Part shown: one piece after another, positions 17,110 through 27,034 of the stretch
How the letters are laid out: each line of letters opens with the position of its first letter
Numbering within the stretch: the first letter of the stretch is position 1
Source: Okeania hirsuta
Lineage (GTDB): Bacteria > Cyanobacteriota > Cyanobacteriia > Cyanobacteriales > Microcoleaceae
DNA: 64,000 bases
Direction of reading: 5' to 3'
Assembly: GCF_003838195.1 (NCBI RefSeq)
Contig: NZ_RCBY01000004.1
Span: 1 to 64,000 of the forward strand
Position numbers and translations under genes: made by a program
Notes under the pieces: model-generated
What the model was told of the DNA's origin: nothing
Database searches by the model: none
Seen by the model: only the letters and a program-made list of their open reading frames with translations

Positions 17110-18135
17110 ATGTATTCATTATTTCAGTTGATTTTATCCCAACGTTCCATTCGTTATAGTCTATTGTGTGTACTCACAGTTTGGACAAGCTGGCTGATTA
17201 TTCTTGAACCTAGTCGAGCTATTTATAACCTGATTGAACATTGGGAATTTGCCTTCACAATGGTCTTTGGTTCCATGGTTGCAGGAGCGACAAGTATGGG
17301 AGGAGGCGCAGTTGCTTTTCCAGCTTTAACAAAGTGGCTTCACGTCTCTCCCCCTGATGCAAAACTCTTTTCTTTAGCCATTCAAAGTATTGGCATGAGT
17401 GCCGCATCTTTTACGATTGTGGCTATGAAAACTCAAGTAGAATGGAAGTTAATTCGTTGGGTGAGTTTAGGGGGAATTCCAGGTATTTTTATGGGAACAG
17501 CTTTTCTGGCTCCTTTACTTCCTCCCGAAGTCATAAAAATTTCATTTACAATGATGATTGGCAGTTTTGCCCTCATTTTAATTCACTTAAATTTAACTAA
17601 GAATGAACGGAAATTTACTATTGAACACTGGGGTAAACGAGAAAAAATTTTATCTCTAGTCGTCGGATTAATGGGTGGTATGATTAGCGGTTTAGTCGGA
17701 AGTGGAATGGATGTTTTTGCCTACTCTGTAATGGTGTTACTATTTGGTTTGTGTGAGAAAGTTAGCACTCCTACTTCAGTGATTTTGATGGCAATTAATG
17801 CCGTCACAGGCTTTTTAATTCATAACTTTATCCTGGGGGATTTTGTTACTCCCGTCAGTAATTATTGGTTAGCGGCGGTTCCGGTTGTGGTAGTTGGTGC
17901 GCCAACAGGAGCAATTCTTTGTAGTCTGATGGAACGTCAAATGGTGGTTTGGATTTTGATTAGTTTAATTGGAATTGAATTGTTGACTTCTTTATTGTTG
18001 ATTCCGCTCACAACATCCGTAGTTTCGGCTGGATTGTTTGCCCTGATTTTATTTACTTCATTTTATTATCTCATGTATCGCACAAAACTAAGATGCTCTT
18101 CTCAAGGGGTGACAAGCATTTCAAAACTATTGTGA
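17110..18135 (+). CDS. TauE/SafE-family membrane permease
   Basis: 341 aa with about eight to nine hydrophobic segments and the two-fold repeat of the TauE/SafE family. The first half has GSMVAGATSMGGGAVAFPAL and the second half GGMISGLVGSGMDVFAYSVM; these paired 'G-S-GGG' and 'G-GSG' turns are the family hallmark. Members export or import sulfite, organosulfonates or sulfoacetate across the inner membrane. It begins ~500 bp after the GST gene, so membership of the biosynthetic cluster is doubtful. The substrate is unknown. Confidence 0.85.
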   Translation: MYSLFQLILSQRSIRYSLLCVLTVWTSWLIILEPSRAIYNLIEHWEFAFTMVFGSMVAGATSMGGGAVAFPALTKWLHVSPPDAKLFSLAIQSIGMSAASFTIVAMKTQVEWKLIRWVSLGGIPGIFMGTAFLAPLLPPEVIKISFTMMIGSFALILIHLNLTKNERKFTIEHWGKREKILSLVVGLMGGMISGLVGSGMDVFAYSVMVLLFGLCEKVSTPTSVILMAINAVTGFLIHNFILGDFVTPVSNYWLAAVPVVVVGAPTGAILCSLMERQMVVWILISLIGIELLTSLLLIPLTTSVVSAGLFALILFTSFYYLMYRTKLRCSSQGVTSISKLL

Positions 18136-18142
18136 GATAAAG

Positions 18143-18297
18143 GATCAACCCACATTCCGCACCACAAAATGTAGTATAGGAGAAGGAGTCAGGAGACAGG
18201 AGACAGAATTTTAGAAGAAAATCATAGCTGCCGTGAAGGCTAAAACCTTTATCTGTAAAAACTTTGAGATTTAATCAGCAAGCTCTAACTAAACCCT
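18143..18297. repeat. Relics of repeat elements between permease and guanine deaminase
   Basis: Contains cccacattccgcaccacaaa (18150-18169), matching the end of the IS1-type relic near 56630. A half element of family B (ttaatcagcaagctctaact, ~18271) is also present. The left arm of family B is not found. Confidence 0.45.
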
Positions 18298-18379
18298 TTT
18301 TCCTTCTTCCTTGCAAACTTAACTCAAGCTTATCAACCCATTTTCTTCATATATACTCTTACCAAAATATCAGATAAAA

Positions 18380-19720
18380 ATGAATCAAAATATTAACATC
18401 TCAGCCATCAGGGGTTCATTCCTAGATTTTGTTGCAGATCCGTTTTACTATCCAGAATTAGAAACCGTTCGTTATATTCATGATGGTTTAATGATTATCT
18501 CCAGAGGCATAATTCAAGAACTAGGAAACTACGACAAATTAAAGCCTAAATATCCTGAAATTCCTATTATTTCTTATCCAGGAATGCTAATTTTACCAGG
18601 ATTTATCGATATTCATATCCATTATCCCCAAACAGAAATAATTGCCTCCTCTAGTAAACAACTTTTGGAATGGTTAGATAAATACACTTTCCCAGCAGAA
18701 GGAAAATTTAAAGATCAAACCTACGCTCAACAAATAGCATCCTTTTTTCTAGATCAACTACTAAAAAATGCCACGACAAGTGCTTTAGTTTTAACCACAG
18801 TTTATCCTCAGTCAGTTGATGCCTTATTTGAAGTAGCAGAACTACGAAATATGCGGATAATTGCTGGTAAAATGCTCATGGATCGGAATGCTCCAGATTA
18901 TTTGTTGGATACTCCAGAAACTAGCTACGAAGATAGCAAAAATTTGATTAAAAAATGGCATGGTAAAGGCAGACTTCTATACGCCATTACTCCGAGATTT
19001 GCCATTACTTCTACCCCAGAACAACTACATCTAGCTGGAGTTCTCAAACAAGAATTTCCAGATGTGTATGTACATACACATTTATCTGAACAAAAATCTG
19101 AAACTGAGAAAGTTGCCCAGCTTTTTCCTAATAGTAAAGACTACTTAGATGTTTATGAAAAGTTTGGTTTAGTTAGTAATAAATCAATTTTTGCCCACGG
19201 TATTTATCTCAGTGATTCTGAATTTAATCGACTCTCACAAGCAGGTTCAACTATTGCATTTTGTCCGACTTCAAATCTATTTTTAGGCAGTGGTTTATTC
19301 CAACTACACACAGCAAAATCTCAACAAACTCCAGTGAAAGTTGGTTTAGGTACAGATGTGGGAGGTGGCACTAGCTTTTCAATATTTCAAACTATGAACG
19401 ACGCTTATAAAGTATCTCAATTACAGGGACAAAATTTATCTTCTTTAAAAGCTTTTTATCTGGCTACTTTAGGAGGAGCAAAGTCTCTATCCCTGGAAGA
19501 TAAAATTGGCAATTTTGATGTAGGGAAAGAAGCAGATTTAGTTGTGCTAGATACCAGAGTAACTCCGTTGTTAAAGTTGCGGAATTCTCGAAATAATTCC
19601 GATTTATTAACTGACATTATTGATGAATTATTTACCCTGATTATTTTGGGAGATGAACGAGTAGTTAAAGCTACTTATTTAGCAGGAAATTTAGTTTATG
19701 AACCTAATATTATGTCCATT

Positions 19721-19723
<3 letters not shown>
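18380..19723 (+). CDS. guaD: Guanine deaminase
   Basis: 447 aa amidohydrolase converting guanine to xanthine and ammonia, a purine salvage/catabolism step. Metal and catalytic motifs: PGFIDIHIHYPQ (~74-85, HxH with the guanine-deaminase-specific PQ), THLSEQ (~233), FAHGIYLSDSE (~272) and GLGTDVGGGTS (~326, metal aspartate). The length is typical. Its TAA stop (19721-19723) is the first triplet of the terminal repeat of a family-B element, so the original C-terminus may have been trimmed or extended slightly. Confidence 0.94.
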
Positions 19724-20123
<400 letters not shown>

Positions 20124-20551
20124 TTATAATAAAGCTCTTATAGTGTTTTTATTTGAACTGGGTAGTTCTACTCGCGTAATGGTGAAGATATATATTTTTG
20201 GTGTTGGTGAAGCGCGTGTATGATATTAATCGCGCATTACTTAGGAGTCAGGAGGGAAGAAAGAAGAAGTAAAGAGGAACAGAAGGAGAATGTTTTTTGT
20301 TTGCTGGCGCACAAAGCACGTTAACGCAGAGCGCGGAACGGAGTTCTATCCCTAATTATCTGGACATGATATCATACCTCAAATCACCAACGCCATATTT
20401 TTTAATTTCTTCCCACACTCCCCATCTCCCCACACTCCCCACGCTCTCTCTACCATTACTATGCACCACTACCTTGAACTGTTCCCTCTCTTGATCCACC
20501 TTCCCTTGCGTCTGCTACCGACGGGGGGTCGCACCGCTGTTGCCTCCTATA
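20124..20551. other. Intergenic region with repeat fragments
   Basis: Contains 'ggagtcagga' and 'ccccacactcccc' microrepeats, a family-A right end (tctggacatgatat, 20359-20372) and a small palindromic piece near 20310-20345. Short open frames here consist of repeat sequence and are not considered genes. Confidence 0.4.
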
Positions 20552-21301
20552 CTACAACTTCAATACATGATATTGCACGCCTGTTTCAAAAATTCTTACC
20601 CCACCCCCTTCCGCAACAGTTTGTCTTAAAACTTCAGCATTACTAACAGTAACTCCTGCCAAATAATCAATCCCAAATTCCTTTAACTCTGCTAACCAAG
20701 GCATAGTCGGACCCATCAAAACTAACTGAGAATTTTTTGCCAACTCCACTAACCGAGGAAAGGTCTTATTAGCAATAGAAGTCGCTGTCAAAAACACCCA
20801 TTCCGCCTCCGGTAATAAATATTCTGATGCAGTGTCGGGAAGATCATCTGCTCCCGGTTGCCGTTCGATGACAGTTATTTCCATCTCATTCTCATAACGA
20901 GACAACCGAGGATACCTACCAATAATAACAACTTTTTTTCCCCGAATCATTGGTAGAAAATATTCAAATACTGCCAAATTTCCTGGTCCGTATGGAGATA
21001 AGGGTTCCGCTTGAGTCGGAAGTCGAGATTGCCCATTTATCTCAGCATTAATAGCTGCCATTCCCACAGTTGCCTCAAAGCTATTCCAAGAGCGTAACCA
21101 GGATGCCAACTCTTTCACAGGTTTATTTACCAGAGTTCCTGACCAAGGTAATGTGCGTGTAACTGTACCTGGACTCATACATAAACCAATGCCTTCTGTT
21201 TCGCACAAAGTCCAGGTTAAACCAATTAATATTTCTTTGATTGGAGTACTTGTGTTGCCGTAATCTAATAATAAGTCGTATATTTCTTTTGGATGCACCA
21301 T
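20552..21301 (-). CDS. DUF364/DUF4213-type putative heavy-metal chelation protein
   Basis: 249 aa cytosolic protein. The N-terminal part has GIGLCMSPGTVTRTLPWSGTL (~38-58) and the conserved ATVGMAAINAEIN (~77). The C-terminal Rossmann-like DUF364 part has KKVVIIGRYPRL (~121) and LMGPTMPWLAELKEFGIDYLAG (~192). Family members are annotated as putative chelation or metal-centre assembly proteins, but no reaction is established. The gene stands alone on the minus strand with repeat-rich flanks. The fold/family call is good; the function is unknown. Confidence 0.78.
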   Translation of the reverse strand: MVHPKEIYDLLLDYGNTSTPIKEILIGLTWTLCETEGIGLCMSPGTVTRTLPWSGTLVNKPVKELASWLRSWNSFEATVGMAAINAEINGQSRLPTQAEPLSPYGPGNLAVFEYFLPMIRGKKVVIIGRYPRLSRYENEMEITVIERQPGADDLPDTASEYLLPEAEWVFLTATSIANKTFPRLVELAKNSQLVLMGPTMPWLAELKEFGIDYLAGVTVSNAEVLRQTVAEGGGVRIFETGVQYHVLKL

Positions 21302-21428
21302 AGTTTAAAAGTCAAAATTCAAAAGTCAAAATTCAAAAGTTAGATTTGAGTCAAAATTGCCAAATTTTAGGGATTATTTTAATATAATGCCACGATTTGT
21401 ACTTGAACAAAATACAGGACTACCAAAT

Positions 21429-22409
21429 TTATATTCTGTTACCAGTAATGATTAAATCTGTGATTAAAGGTAAATGATCTGAACCTATATTTTTACCACT
21501 TTTTATTTTGACAACCCTAATATTTTGACTTACCAAACAATGGTCTATTGGAATAGATAATAACGGGATGAAGCTTGGCCAAGTGGGAATCATACCAAAG
21601 CCTGTTCGTGCATTATACAGTCCAGAATTACGAATCAACTCTTTGTAATATGGAGACCACATCGTTATATTCAAATCCCCAATGACTACAATTGAGCTTT
21701 TCTGACTTGCTACATAACTGGCAATTTCTGATAGTTGTTTATTCCTCAAATTAAACTTATATTTTCCAATACTCCAAGTAGGATGGGTTGCTAATATTGA
21801 GAGAGTTTTTCCCTGAATCTCAACTTGGGTACTTACGGTTTTTCTTCCTCCTCCTAAATCTTGTATCGATGTATTTTTTAGAGGTATCTTACTATAAACT
21901 GCTATTCCCAAATTTATATTTTTACCGAAAGCAATTTGTGGATCTTGATGAATCACCCAATAAGAATAATCTTGTTGTAAAAGTTCTAATTTTTCTGCCC
22001 AAGCATCAGTCACTTCTATAAATATGGCTACATCGGGATTTTCTTCTTTGACTTCAGAGATTAATCGCTCATACTGTTGGTTCATATAGAAGACATTCGC
22101 TTCCAAAAATCTGATTTTTTGAACGCTCCCATCTTTGATTATATTTCGGGAAATATAAAACGGGATTACTTCTAACAAATTAATCGTCAGGCAGAATAAA
22201 CTAATCAGCAACCAGAGATAATTGCCAACCCATAAAAAAAACGAGATCCCCAACAAGCTAAGAAATGTATATTGGATTTTAAAATGGCAGGTTAGTTCGA
22301 GCAGAAAATGAAACTTCCCTAAATAACTTGCCAGAGAACATAGAGTCACTAAAACGATGGTAATGACAAAAATCAAGTATAGTAGTTTTTCTATCCCCAA
22401 AATATCCAT
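21429..22409 (-). CDS. Membrane-anchored endonuclease/exonuclease/phosphatase (EEP) family protein
   Basis: 326 aa. About three N-terminal hydrophobic segments (~10-88) are followed by an EEP domain. Motifs: RFLEANVFYMN (~100), PDVAIFIEV (~127, catalytic glutamate), ATHPTWS (~208), VVIGDLNITMWSP (~241, GD-N) and the terminal GSDHLP (~311). The architecture matches bacterial membrane EEP proteins that hydrolyse phosphodiesters or phosphoinositide-like substrates outside the cytoplasm. The substrate is unknown. It is followed upstream by a MITE, so its promoter may be mobile-element derived. Confidence 0.85.
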   Translation of the reverse strand: MDILGIEKLLYLIFVITIVLVTLCSLASYLGKFHFLLELTCHFKIQYTFLSLLGISFFLWVGNYLWLLISLFCLTINLLEVIPFYISRNIIKDGSVQKIRFLEANVFYMNQQYERLISEVKEENPDVAIFIEVTDAWAEKLELLQQDYSYWVIHQDPQIAFGKNINLGIAVYSKIPLKNTSIQDLGGGRKTVSTQVEIQGKTLSILATHPTWSIGKYKFNLRNKQLSEIASYVASQKSSIVVIGDLNITMWSPYYKELIRNSGLYNARTGFGMIPTWPSFIPLLSIPIDHCLVSQNIRVVKIKSGKNIGSDHLPLITDLIITGNRI

Positions 22410-22422
22410 TAGATTTCCTGTT

Positions 22423-22562
22423 ATATTATGTCCGGTTGAATAGTTATAAATAAGTAGGGAGGAGTCAGTCCTCAGGAGTCAGAAGTCAGGAGGGAAGAGG
22501 AGAAAGTTTTAAGGTCTTAGGAGAAGCAAGTTTTTTGATCGCTAATTATCCGGACATGATAT
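22423..22562. repeat. Family-A MITE
   Basis: 140 bp; ends atattatgtccgg and ccggacatgatat are near-perfect inverted repeats. The interior holds 'ggagtcag' repeats and a purine-rich stretch. It lies 14 bp upstream of the EEP gene start and 36 bp downstream of the FkbM gene end. Confidence 0.8.
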
Positions 22563-22597
22563 TAATAAAGATATCCAAAATTAGATTTGGAATGGTT

Positions 22598-23446
22598 TTA
22601 TTGAGGAAGTGCGAGAACATTTATACTTCCACCAGGAGGACATAATTTTTCGATCGCCTCCTTTGTCATCATAATTGGATATTTAGCAGTTAAATGTACT
22701 AATCGATATTGAGCATCTTTTAACTCAGCAAGCAATTTCTCTAACTGTTTTTCCTCTTCCTCATTCTGACGAGCCATCTCAAGAATTATCTTGGGGGAAT
22801 CTCGTAAAAGCAGTTTCCTTGCACCTTTAAGAACAGCTAGTTCATAGCCATCCACATCTAATTTAATCAGATCGACTTTATTGTGGGGATTCTTCTCGAA
22901 ATATCCATCAAGTGATATCCCTTGACCCCCATCAGTAGTCATTAATCTTCCTTTGTGTTGTGGGTGCGTCAGTTTGTCCTCGCTCGCCGACAGATTCCAG
23001 CTCGAATACACAAAAGATGGCAGTTCTTTTTCCTCCTCTAGTAACATCATCTGCTCAGTCTTAACCCGATTAAGCAAATGAGGGTTTAAAGATAAGTTAT
23101 TCTGTAACTTACCATAGGCCCATGAGGTTGGTTCAAAAGCAATAACACATCCATCAACTCCCACATATTGAGCTAAGGGAAGGGTTAGTGCGCCGATGTT
23201 AGCACCGATATCCACAACAACATCTCCAGGCTTAACAATACGCTTTAGTTCCTTGATTGTTTCTGGCTCGTAAACTCCTAAATAAATGGCAAGGTCTATA
23301 CCCTCTTTTAAATCAAGAGACCAATGTAAACCTCGACGATATACTTTAGTAATTGATGAAAGCCCAAAGATTGCTCTAAACCCAACAATCAAATTACTAA
23401 TAAATCGGGCAATTGTGATTTTTTTCTCAGTTGGAAGTTTCACCAT
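22598..23446 (-). CDS. FkbM-family SAM-dependent methyltransferase
   Basis: 282 aa. The SAM-binding motif VVDIGANIGALTLPLA (~74-89) is followed by VIAFEPTSWAYGKL (~98) and the FkbM signature LIKLDVDGYELAVLKGA (~193). FkbM-type enzymes O-methylate sugars, polyketides or lipids. Neighbours on the same strand (an oxidoreductase of the Gfo/Idh/MocA family and a GT2 glycosyltransferase) suggest carbohydrate or glycolipid modification, but spacing of 0.5-1 kb argues against one operon. Confidence 0.88.
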   Translation of the reverse strand: MVKLPTEKKITIARFISNLIVGFRAIFGLSSITKVYRRGLHWSLDLKEGIDLAIYLGVYEPETIKELKRIVKPGDVVVDIGANIGALTLPLAQYVGVDGCVIAFEPTSWAYGKLQNNLSLNPHLLNRVKTEQMMLLEEEKELPSFVYSSWNLSASEDKLTHPQHKGRLMTTDGGQGISLDGYFEKNPHNKVDLIKLDVDGYELAVLKGARKLLLRDSPKIILEMARQNEEEEKQLEKLLAELKDAQYRLVHLTAKYPIMMTKEAIEKLCPPGGSINVLALPQ

Positions 23447-23999
23447 GTCATTTCAGTTATCAGTTATCAATTATCAGTTATCAATTATCAGTACCTCTGG
23501 CTGTTTGCGCAGCATGACCTAGGAAACCCAGAGGCTTGAAATACGGAAACTTAATTTTTTCATCCCCTTAAAAGGGGAAGCTTTAGACTTTATTTTTTGG
23601 TAAAATTACCATTCGTTAATTAACATCATCCTAAAGAAATCTTAGCAAAAGTCTACCTGAAAGGGGAAAGCTTCAGATCCACTTTTTCGGTTAAGCCTTT
23701 CAATATTTTTCTCCAATGACACGTTATACCAATTCACTTTAAAGATGTGAAATTATTTCCTGAAGTAGCTGTAGTGTCAAAGTTCTGAGTCTATAAAATC
23801 TTACTTTTGACTGTCTTGAGTGCGTCTTACATTCTGAGGAAACCTCAGAATTACGCACTCGCTTTTGTACGGGCGTTAGCGGCAGCTTTGCGTCAGCAAA
23901 TGGCCATTCGCCCCTACGAATTTTGACTTCCGTGAAACGGTATTTGAATCTATAAAATCTTACTTTTGACTTTTGACTTTTAACTTTTGACTTTTGACT
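23447..23999. repeat. Repeat-rich intergenic region
   Basis: Contains 'agttatcaattatc' tandem microrepeats (23455-23493), a small dispersed repeat tgtttgcgcagcat (23504), two cccttaaaaggggaag/aaaggggaaagctt palindromes (23560 and 23660), the palindromic piece attctgaggaaacctcagaat (23831-23851), and 'ttttgacttttgac' repeats just downstream of the next minus-strand gene. No gene is seen. Confidence 0.5.
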
Positions 24000-25064
24000 T
24001 CAGTGAAGAGGAACCCCACCTCCCTCGCTGGACTGGTAGGCTGCTTCGACGCAGGACATGGTGACGAAGGCATCTTCCACCGAAGTAGGCAAGGGGCGAG
24101 ATGGGTCTTCCAACTTGCGCATCAGACTGGACATGGAACCAATAAAAGCTTCTGGGAACCACGACCCGCGAATCTCGTAGCTTTGCCACTCCGCTTCCTG
24201 CTCCCCCCGCAACAGGCAAACTTCAAATTCATCGTTAGTTCCCTTGGGATAATCCATCAGCACGCCCAAGTGGATCTTGATCGCTCCTTGGGAGCCCTCG
24301 AATTTCAAATATGATTCCTGATGTTTCAGACCAAACTCATGACAGTGGTTGGTATTGATAGTCGCCCGGACAAATTCGCCATAGTCCAACATTAAGGTCG
24401 TGCGCACTGAGGACATTTTCATCATCTTAGGATGCTTTACTGTTTTTGCGTAAACCCCCTTGGGGTCTCCCAAGAATGAGCGGATCAGGTCGATATAATG
24501 GATGCTGTGGTAAAGAATTTCCACTCGCTGGCACTTTTCCAAGAAGTCCCATAAATGCCAGGGGGTGTAAACTGTGACTCGCATCTCAATGTCGTTAAGT
24601 TCGCCCAGGTTACCTTCTTCGATCAGATGGCGATCTGCTATCACAGGCGGTGCCGTGCGCAACTGAAAATTAACCGCCGCAGTGTACTCCCGTTCACGAC
24701 AGATACTTAATAACTGACGTGCCTGAGCTAGATCCTCGCCCATGGGCTTTTGGATCAATATCCCAGCTCCTCGCGGAAACTTGGGCAGCAGTCCCGGTAA
24801 AGCCGAAGCTGGTACAGCAATATCAAAGACTGTGTTTGCTGGAGCATGAGCTACAGCTTGTTCAACACTAGCGTAAACATTAGGAATGGAGAATTTTTGA
24901 GCTAGCGAGACTGCTTTCTCCTGCTTAATATCGGTAATTCCTGCTACCTTAAAACCAGCGATCTGATATGCTGGTAGGTGAGCATCGGATACAATGCCAC
25001 CAGCACCGATAATTACTATGGGTCGTGGCTGCTCAGGCATGGGAATTTGGTCATTTATCTGCAT
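24000..25064 (-). CDS. Gfo/Idh/MocA-family NAD(P)-dependent oxidoreductase
   Basis: About 354 aa. The Rossmann motif VIIGAGGIVSDAHLPAY (~15-31) is followed by GVTDIK-type binding and the family's GAGILIQKPMGEDLAQA (~102, EKP-equivalent QKP). The C-terminal substrate domain has HSIHYIDLIRSFLGDPKGV (~186). Family members oxidise or reduce sugars, inositols or biliverdin. The first in-frame ATG is at 25064; a TTG at 25076 would add four residues. The base composition is less AT-rich than most neighbours, which may indicate a different history. The substrate is unknown. Confidence 0.87.
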   Translation of the reverse strand: MQINDQIPMPEQPRPIVIIGAGGIVSDAHLPAYQIAGFKVAGITDIKQEKAVSLAQKFSIPNVYASVEQAVAHAPANTVFDIAVPASALPGLLPKFPRGAGILIQKPMGEDLAQARQLLSICREREYTAAVNFQLRTAPPVIADRHLIEEGNLGELNDIEMRVTVYTPWHLWDFLEKCQRVEILYHSIHYIDLIRSFLGDPKGVYAKTVKHPKMMKMSSVRTTLMLDYGEFVRATINTNHCHEFGLKHQESYLKFEGSQGAIKIHLGVLMDYPKGTNDEFEVCLLRGEQEAEWQSYEIRGSWFPEAFIGSMSSLMRKLEDPSRPLPTSVEDAFVTMSCVEAAYQSSEGGGVPLH

Positions 25065-25085
25065 GAGTGACACCAAAATATTACT

Positions 25086-25908
25086 ACTTAGGGTTTTCTG
25101 AATAAAATCTTTTGGTAAGGGTAGGAGTCAGGAGTCATATAGAATCCGGTTACATAATATATGTTCATAATTTTATCTAGACTTCAATATCCAATCTCCT
25201 CCTATATCCTATCTTCCCATCCCCCTCAAATATATAATTAAGTGTTTAACCTGATTTTATATGAGGGTTTGGAGACTAAATGAGGGGTCTGACCCTTAAC
25301 TGCAACGTTATAGTTATTATGAGGGGTCTGACCCTTAACTGCAACGTTATAGTTATTATGAGGGGTCTGACCCTTAACTGCAACGTTATAGTTATTATGA
25401 GGGGTCTGACCCTTAACTGCAACGTTATAGTTATTGAAATTTTTGGATGATATAGAATCTGGTGATTTAACGAAGTCAGAAGTCAGAAGTTAACCCACCC
25501 CTAACCCCGACCGTGGAGGGGAAGTAGGGGATTTGAGCTTCGCTCCAAAAATATTCCGCCTTAAAAGGCGGGGGTTTTAGACCCATATTATTTTGATAAT
25601 ATGTGTTCATAATTCTCGATAAGACTTCAATATTCAATCTCCCCTACTGCCCAAACTATATATAAGTACTATTCAACCGGATTTGATATCAGGTAAGGGA
25701 GCCATCGGATTAGCGATGTACAGGAGAAATGGGAATTATAGAGGAAGTCGTCGGAAAAACTGTCCATAGATTTTTCTGCCATAATCAGCCCAAAATACTA
25801 GCTTTTTGCAGCTCTTTCCACTGAAAAGCTGGTACTTTCTCCAACCCAAAAAGGCTAAAGCCTTTATCTTTCAATACGCGCGAGAATTAATCAGCAAGCC
25901 CTACTTAA
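25086..25908. repeat. Composite family-B element containing nested MITEs and a 39-bp tandem array
   Basis: Outer ends acttagggttttctgaataa (25086) and ttaatcagcaagccctactt are inverted repeats. Inside are family-A subelements (25138-25262 and 25450-25690), the 39-bp tandem array, a family-I palindromic piece (25530-25590) and an interior block (25745-25890) that recurs in the 61645-61916 element. Confidence 0.65.
25281..25436. repeat. Tandem array, four copies of a 39-bp unit
   Basis: Four head-to-tail copies starting at 25281, 25320, 25359 and 25398, each beginning tgaggggtctgacccttaac. No sequence difference between copies was seen except at the last base. The unit holds an imperfect palindrome, aggggtctgaccct. 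The length is divisible by three, but no start codon or long frame supports coding. Confidence 0.95.
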
Positions 25909-26093
25909 ATAGGTATTAGTTTTTAGCATTTCCGTTCCGGAATACTTTCCTAGGTCATGCTACGCAAACGCAAACAGCTATCAGCTTTTAGAGAAAATCA
26001 AGTCTATAGATTTCTTAGTAAACCAGTATTATTAACTAGGCTATAGATAAATACTAAAAATTTCTGAAAAAATTGCATTATTGCATTAATTTC

Positions 26094-26846
26094 TCACCTC
26101 CTAACCTCTGAAGCAGTATATAAAATCATTTTTAAAAGTTGGAAACCGCCTTGGATATGTTTAATATTTGATTTCCCATAAGTTCTTGGTAAATATTCTA
26201 CAGGAACATCCTGAATAGTTAAGCCAAATTTTTTGCTCCCAATGAGCAAATCAAAATCCCCAAAAGGATCGTATTTACCAAAGTTTTGCCAATTAGCAAC
26301 TATCTGGAGATAGTTTTCTTTGGTAATAGCTTTAGTTCCACAAAGGGCATCCTTAATTTCAACTCCCAATACAATTGATAACAGTTTAGCAAAAAAGCGA
26401 TTAGCAAGTTGATTCACCAATGGCATCGCTTTCAATGATACTGAATGGGTAAGTCGCGATCCATTCGCTAATTGGCAATCACCTGAAGCGATCGCCTCGA
26501 AAAATTTGGTTAATTCTTTTGGTTGAACAGTTAAGTCAGAATCTAGAATAATCAGAACATCACCTGTTGCCATGTTAAAACCCTGACGAACAGCATCGCC
26601 TTTTCCTTTACCATTCTGTTGACATATTTTGATATCCCATTGCTCCTCATATAAACTCTTAACTCTCTTAATTTCTTCCCAAGTATTGTCTGAGGAATTA
26701 CCCTCAATAAATATAATTTCTGTATGTTTGCCTAGTTTTGGCATTTTAGTAATGCAATCTTCAATAGTACCAGCTTCGTTTCGGGTGGGTATAATTACAC
26801 TTGCTGTTTTTTGATAACTTGGTGCTTTTTTTGTTAACTCTAACAT
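26094..26846 (-). CDS. Family 2 glycosyltransferase
   Basis: 250 aa GT-A fold enzyme. VIIPTRNEAGTIEDCI (~18) is the donor-binding start, EIIFIEGNSSDNTWEEI (~43) the next strand, DVLIILDSDLTVQP (~91) gives the metal-binding DSD, and ALCGTKAITKENY (~167) plus FGDFDLLIGSKK (~194) are as in dolichyl-phosphate-mannose-synthase-like members. There are no C-terminal membrane helices. It probably transfers a nucleotide-sugar to a lipid or polysaccharide. The region upstream of the ATG is occupied by a family-G repeat beginning only 4 bp before the start codon, with no Shine-Dalgarno. Confidence 0.9.
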   Translation of the reverse strand: MLELTKKAPSYQKTASVIIPTRNEAGTIEDCITKMPKLGKHTEIIFIEGNSSDNTWEEIKRVKSLYEEQWDIKICQQNGKGKGDAVRQGFNMATGDVLIILDSDLTVQPKELTKFFEAIASGDCQLANGSRLTHSVSLKAMPLVNQLANRFFAKLLSIVLGVEIKDALCGTKAITKENYLQIVANWQNFGKYDPFGDFDLLIGSKKFGLTIQDVPVEYLPRTYGKSNIKHIQGGFQLLKMILYTASEVRR

Positions 26847-26850
26847 ATAT

Positions 26851-27034
26851 TACCGAAAAATTAAGGTTTAAAGCCTCTCCTTTCAAGAAGAAAAAGCGGT
26901 CGTTTAGCTAGCGCACAACTACATTAACGGCTGTCGCCGACATGAATGCGGAGCATTCGGAAGTACGCCATATCCAATCGACCAAGAGAACAAAAAAATT
27001 CCTTTTAACCAATCCTCTTCTTTTTAAGAAGAGG
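26851..27034. repeat. Family-G repeat copy 1, interrupted by an IS element
   Basis: Begins taccgaaaaattaaggttta, contains aaaaagcggtcg and ccatatccaatcgaccaaga, and ends in the palindrome cctcttctttttaagaagag. Copies occur at 59594-59759 and (split) at 61512-62105. The IS903-like element is inserted exactly at the terminal palindrome. Confidence 0.75.

Noticed and set aside
20297-20646. Two short plus-strand open frames
   Set aside because: Made of pyrimidine microrepeats and antisense to the end of the DUF364 gene.
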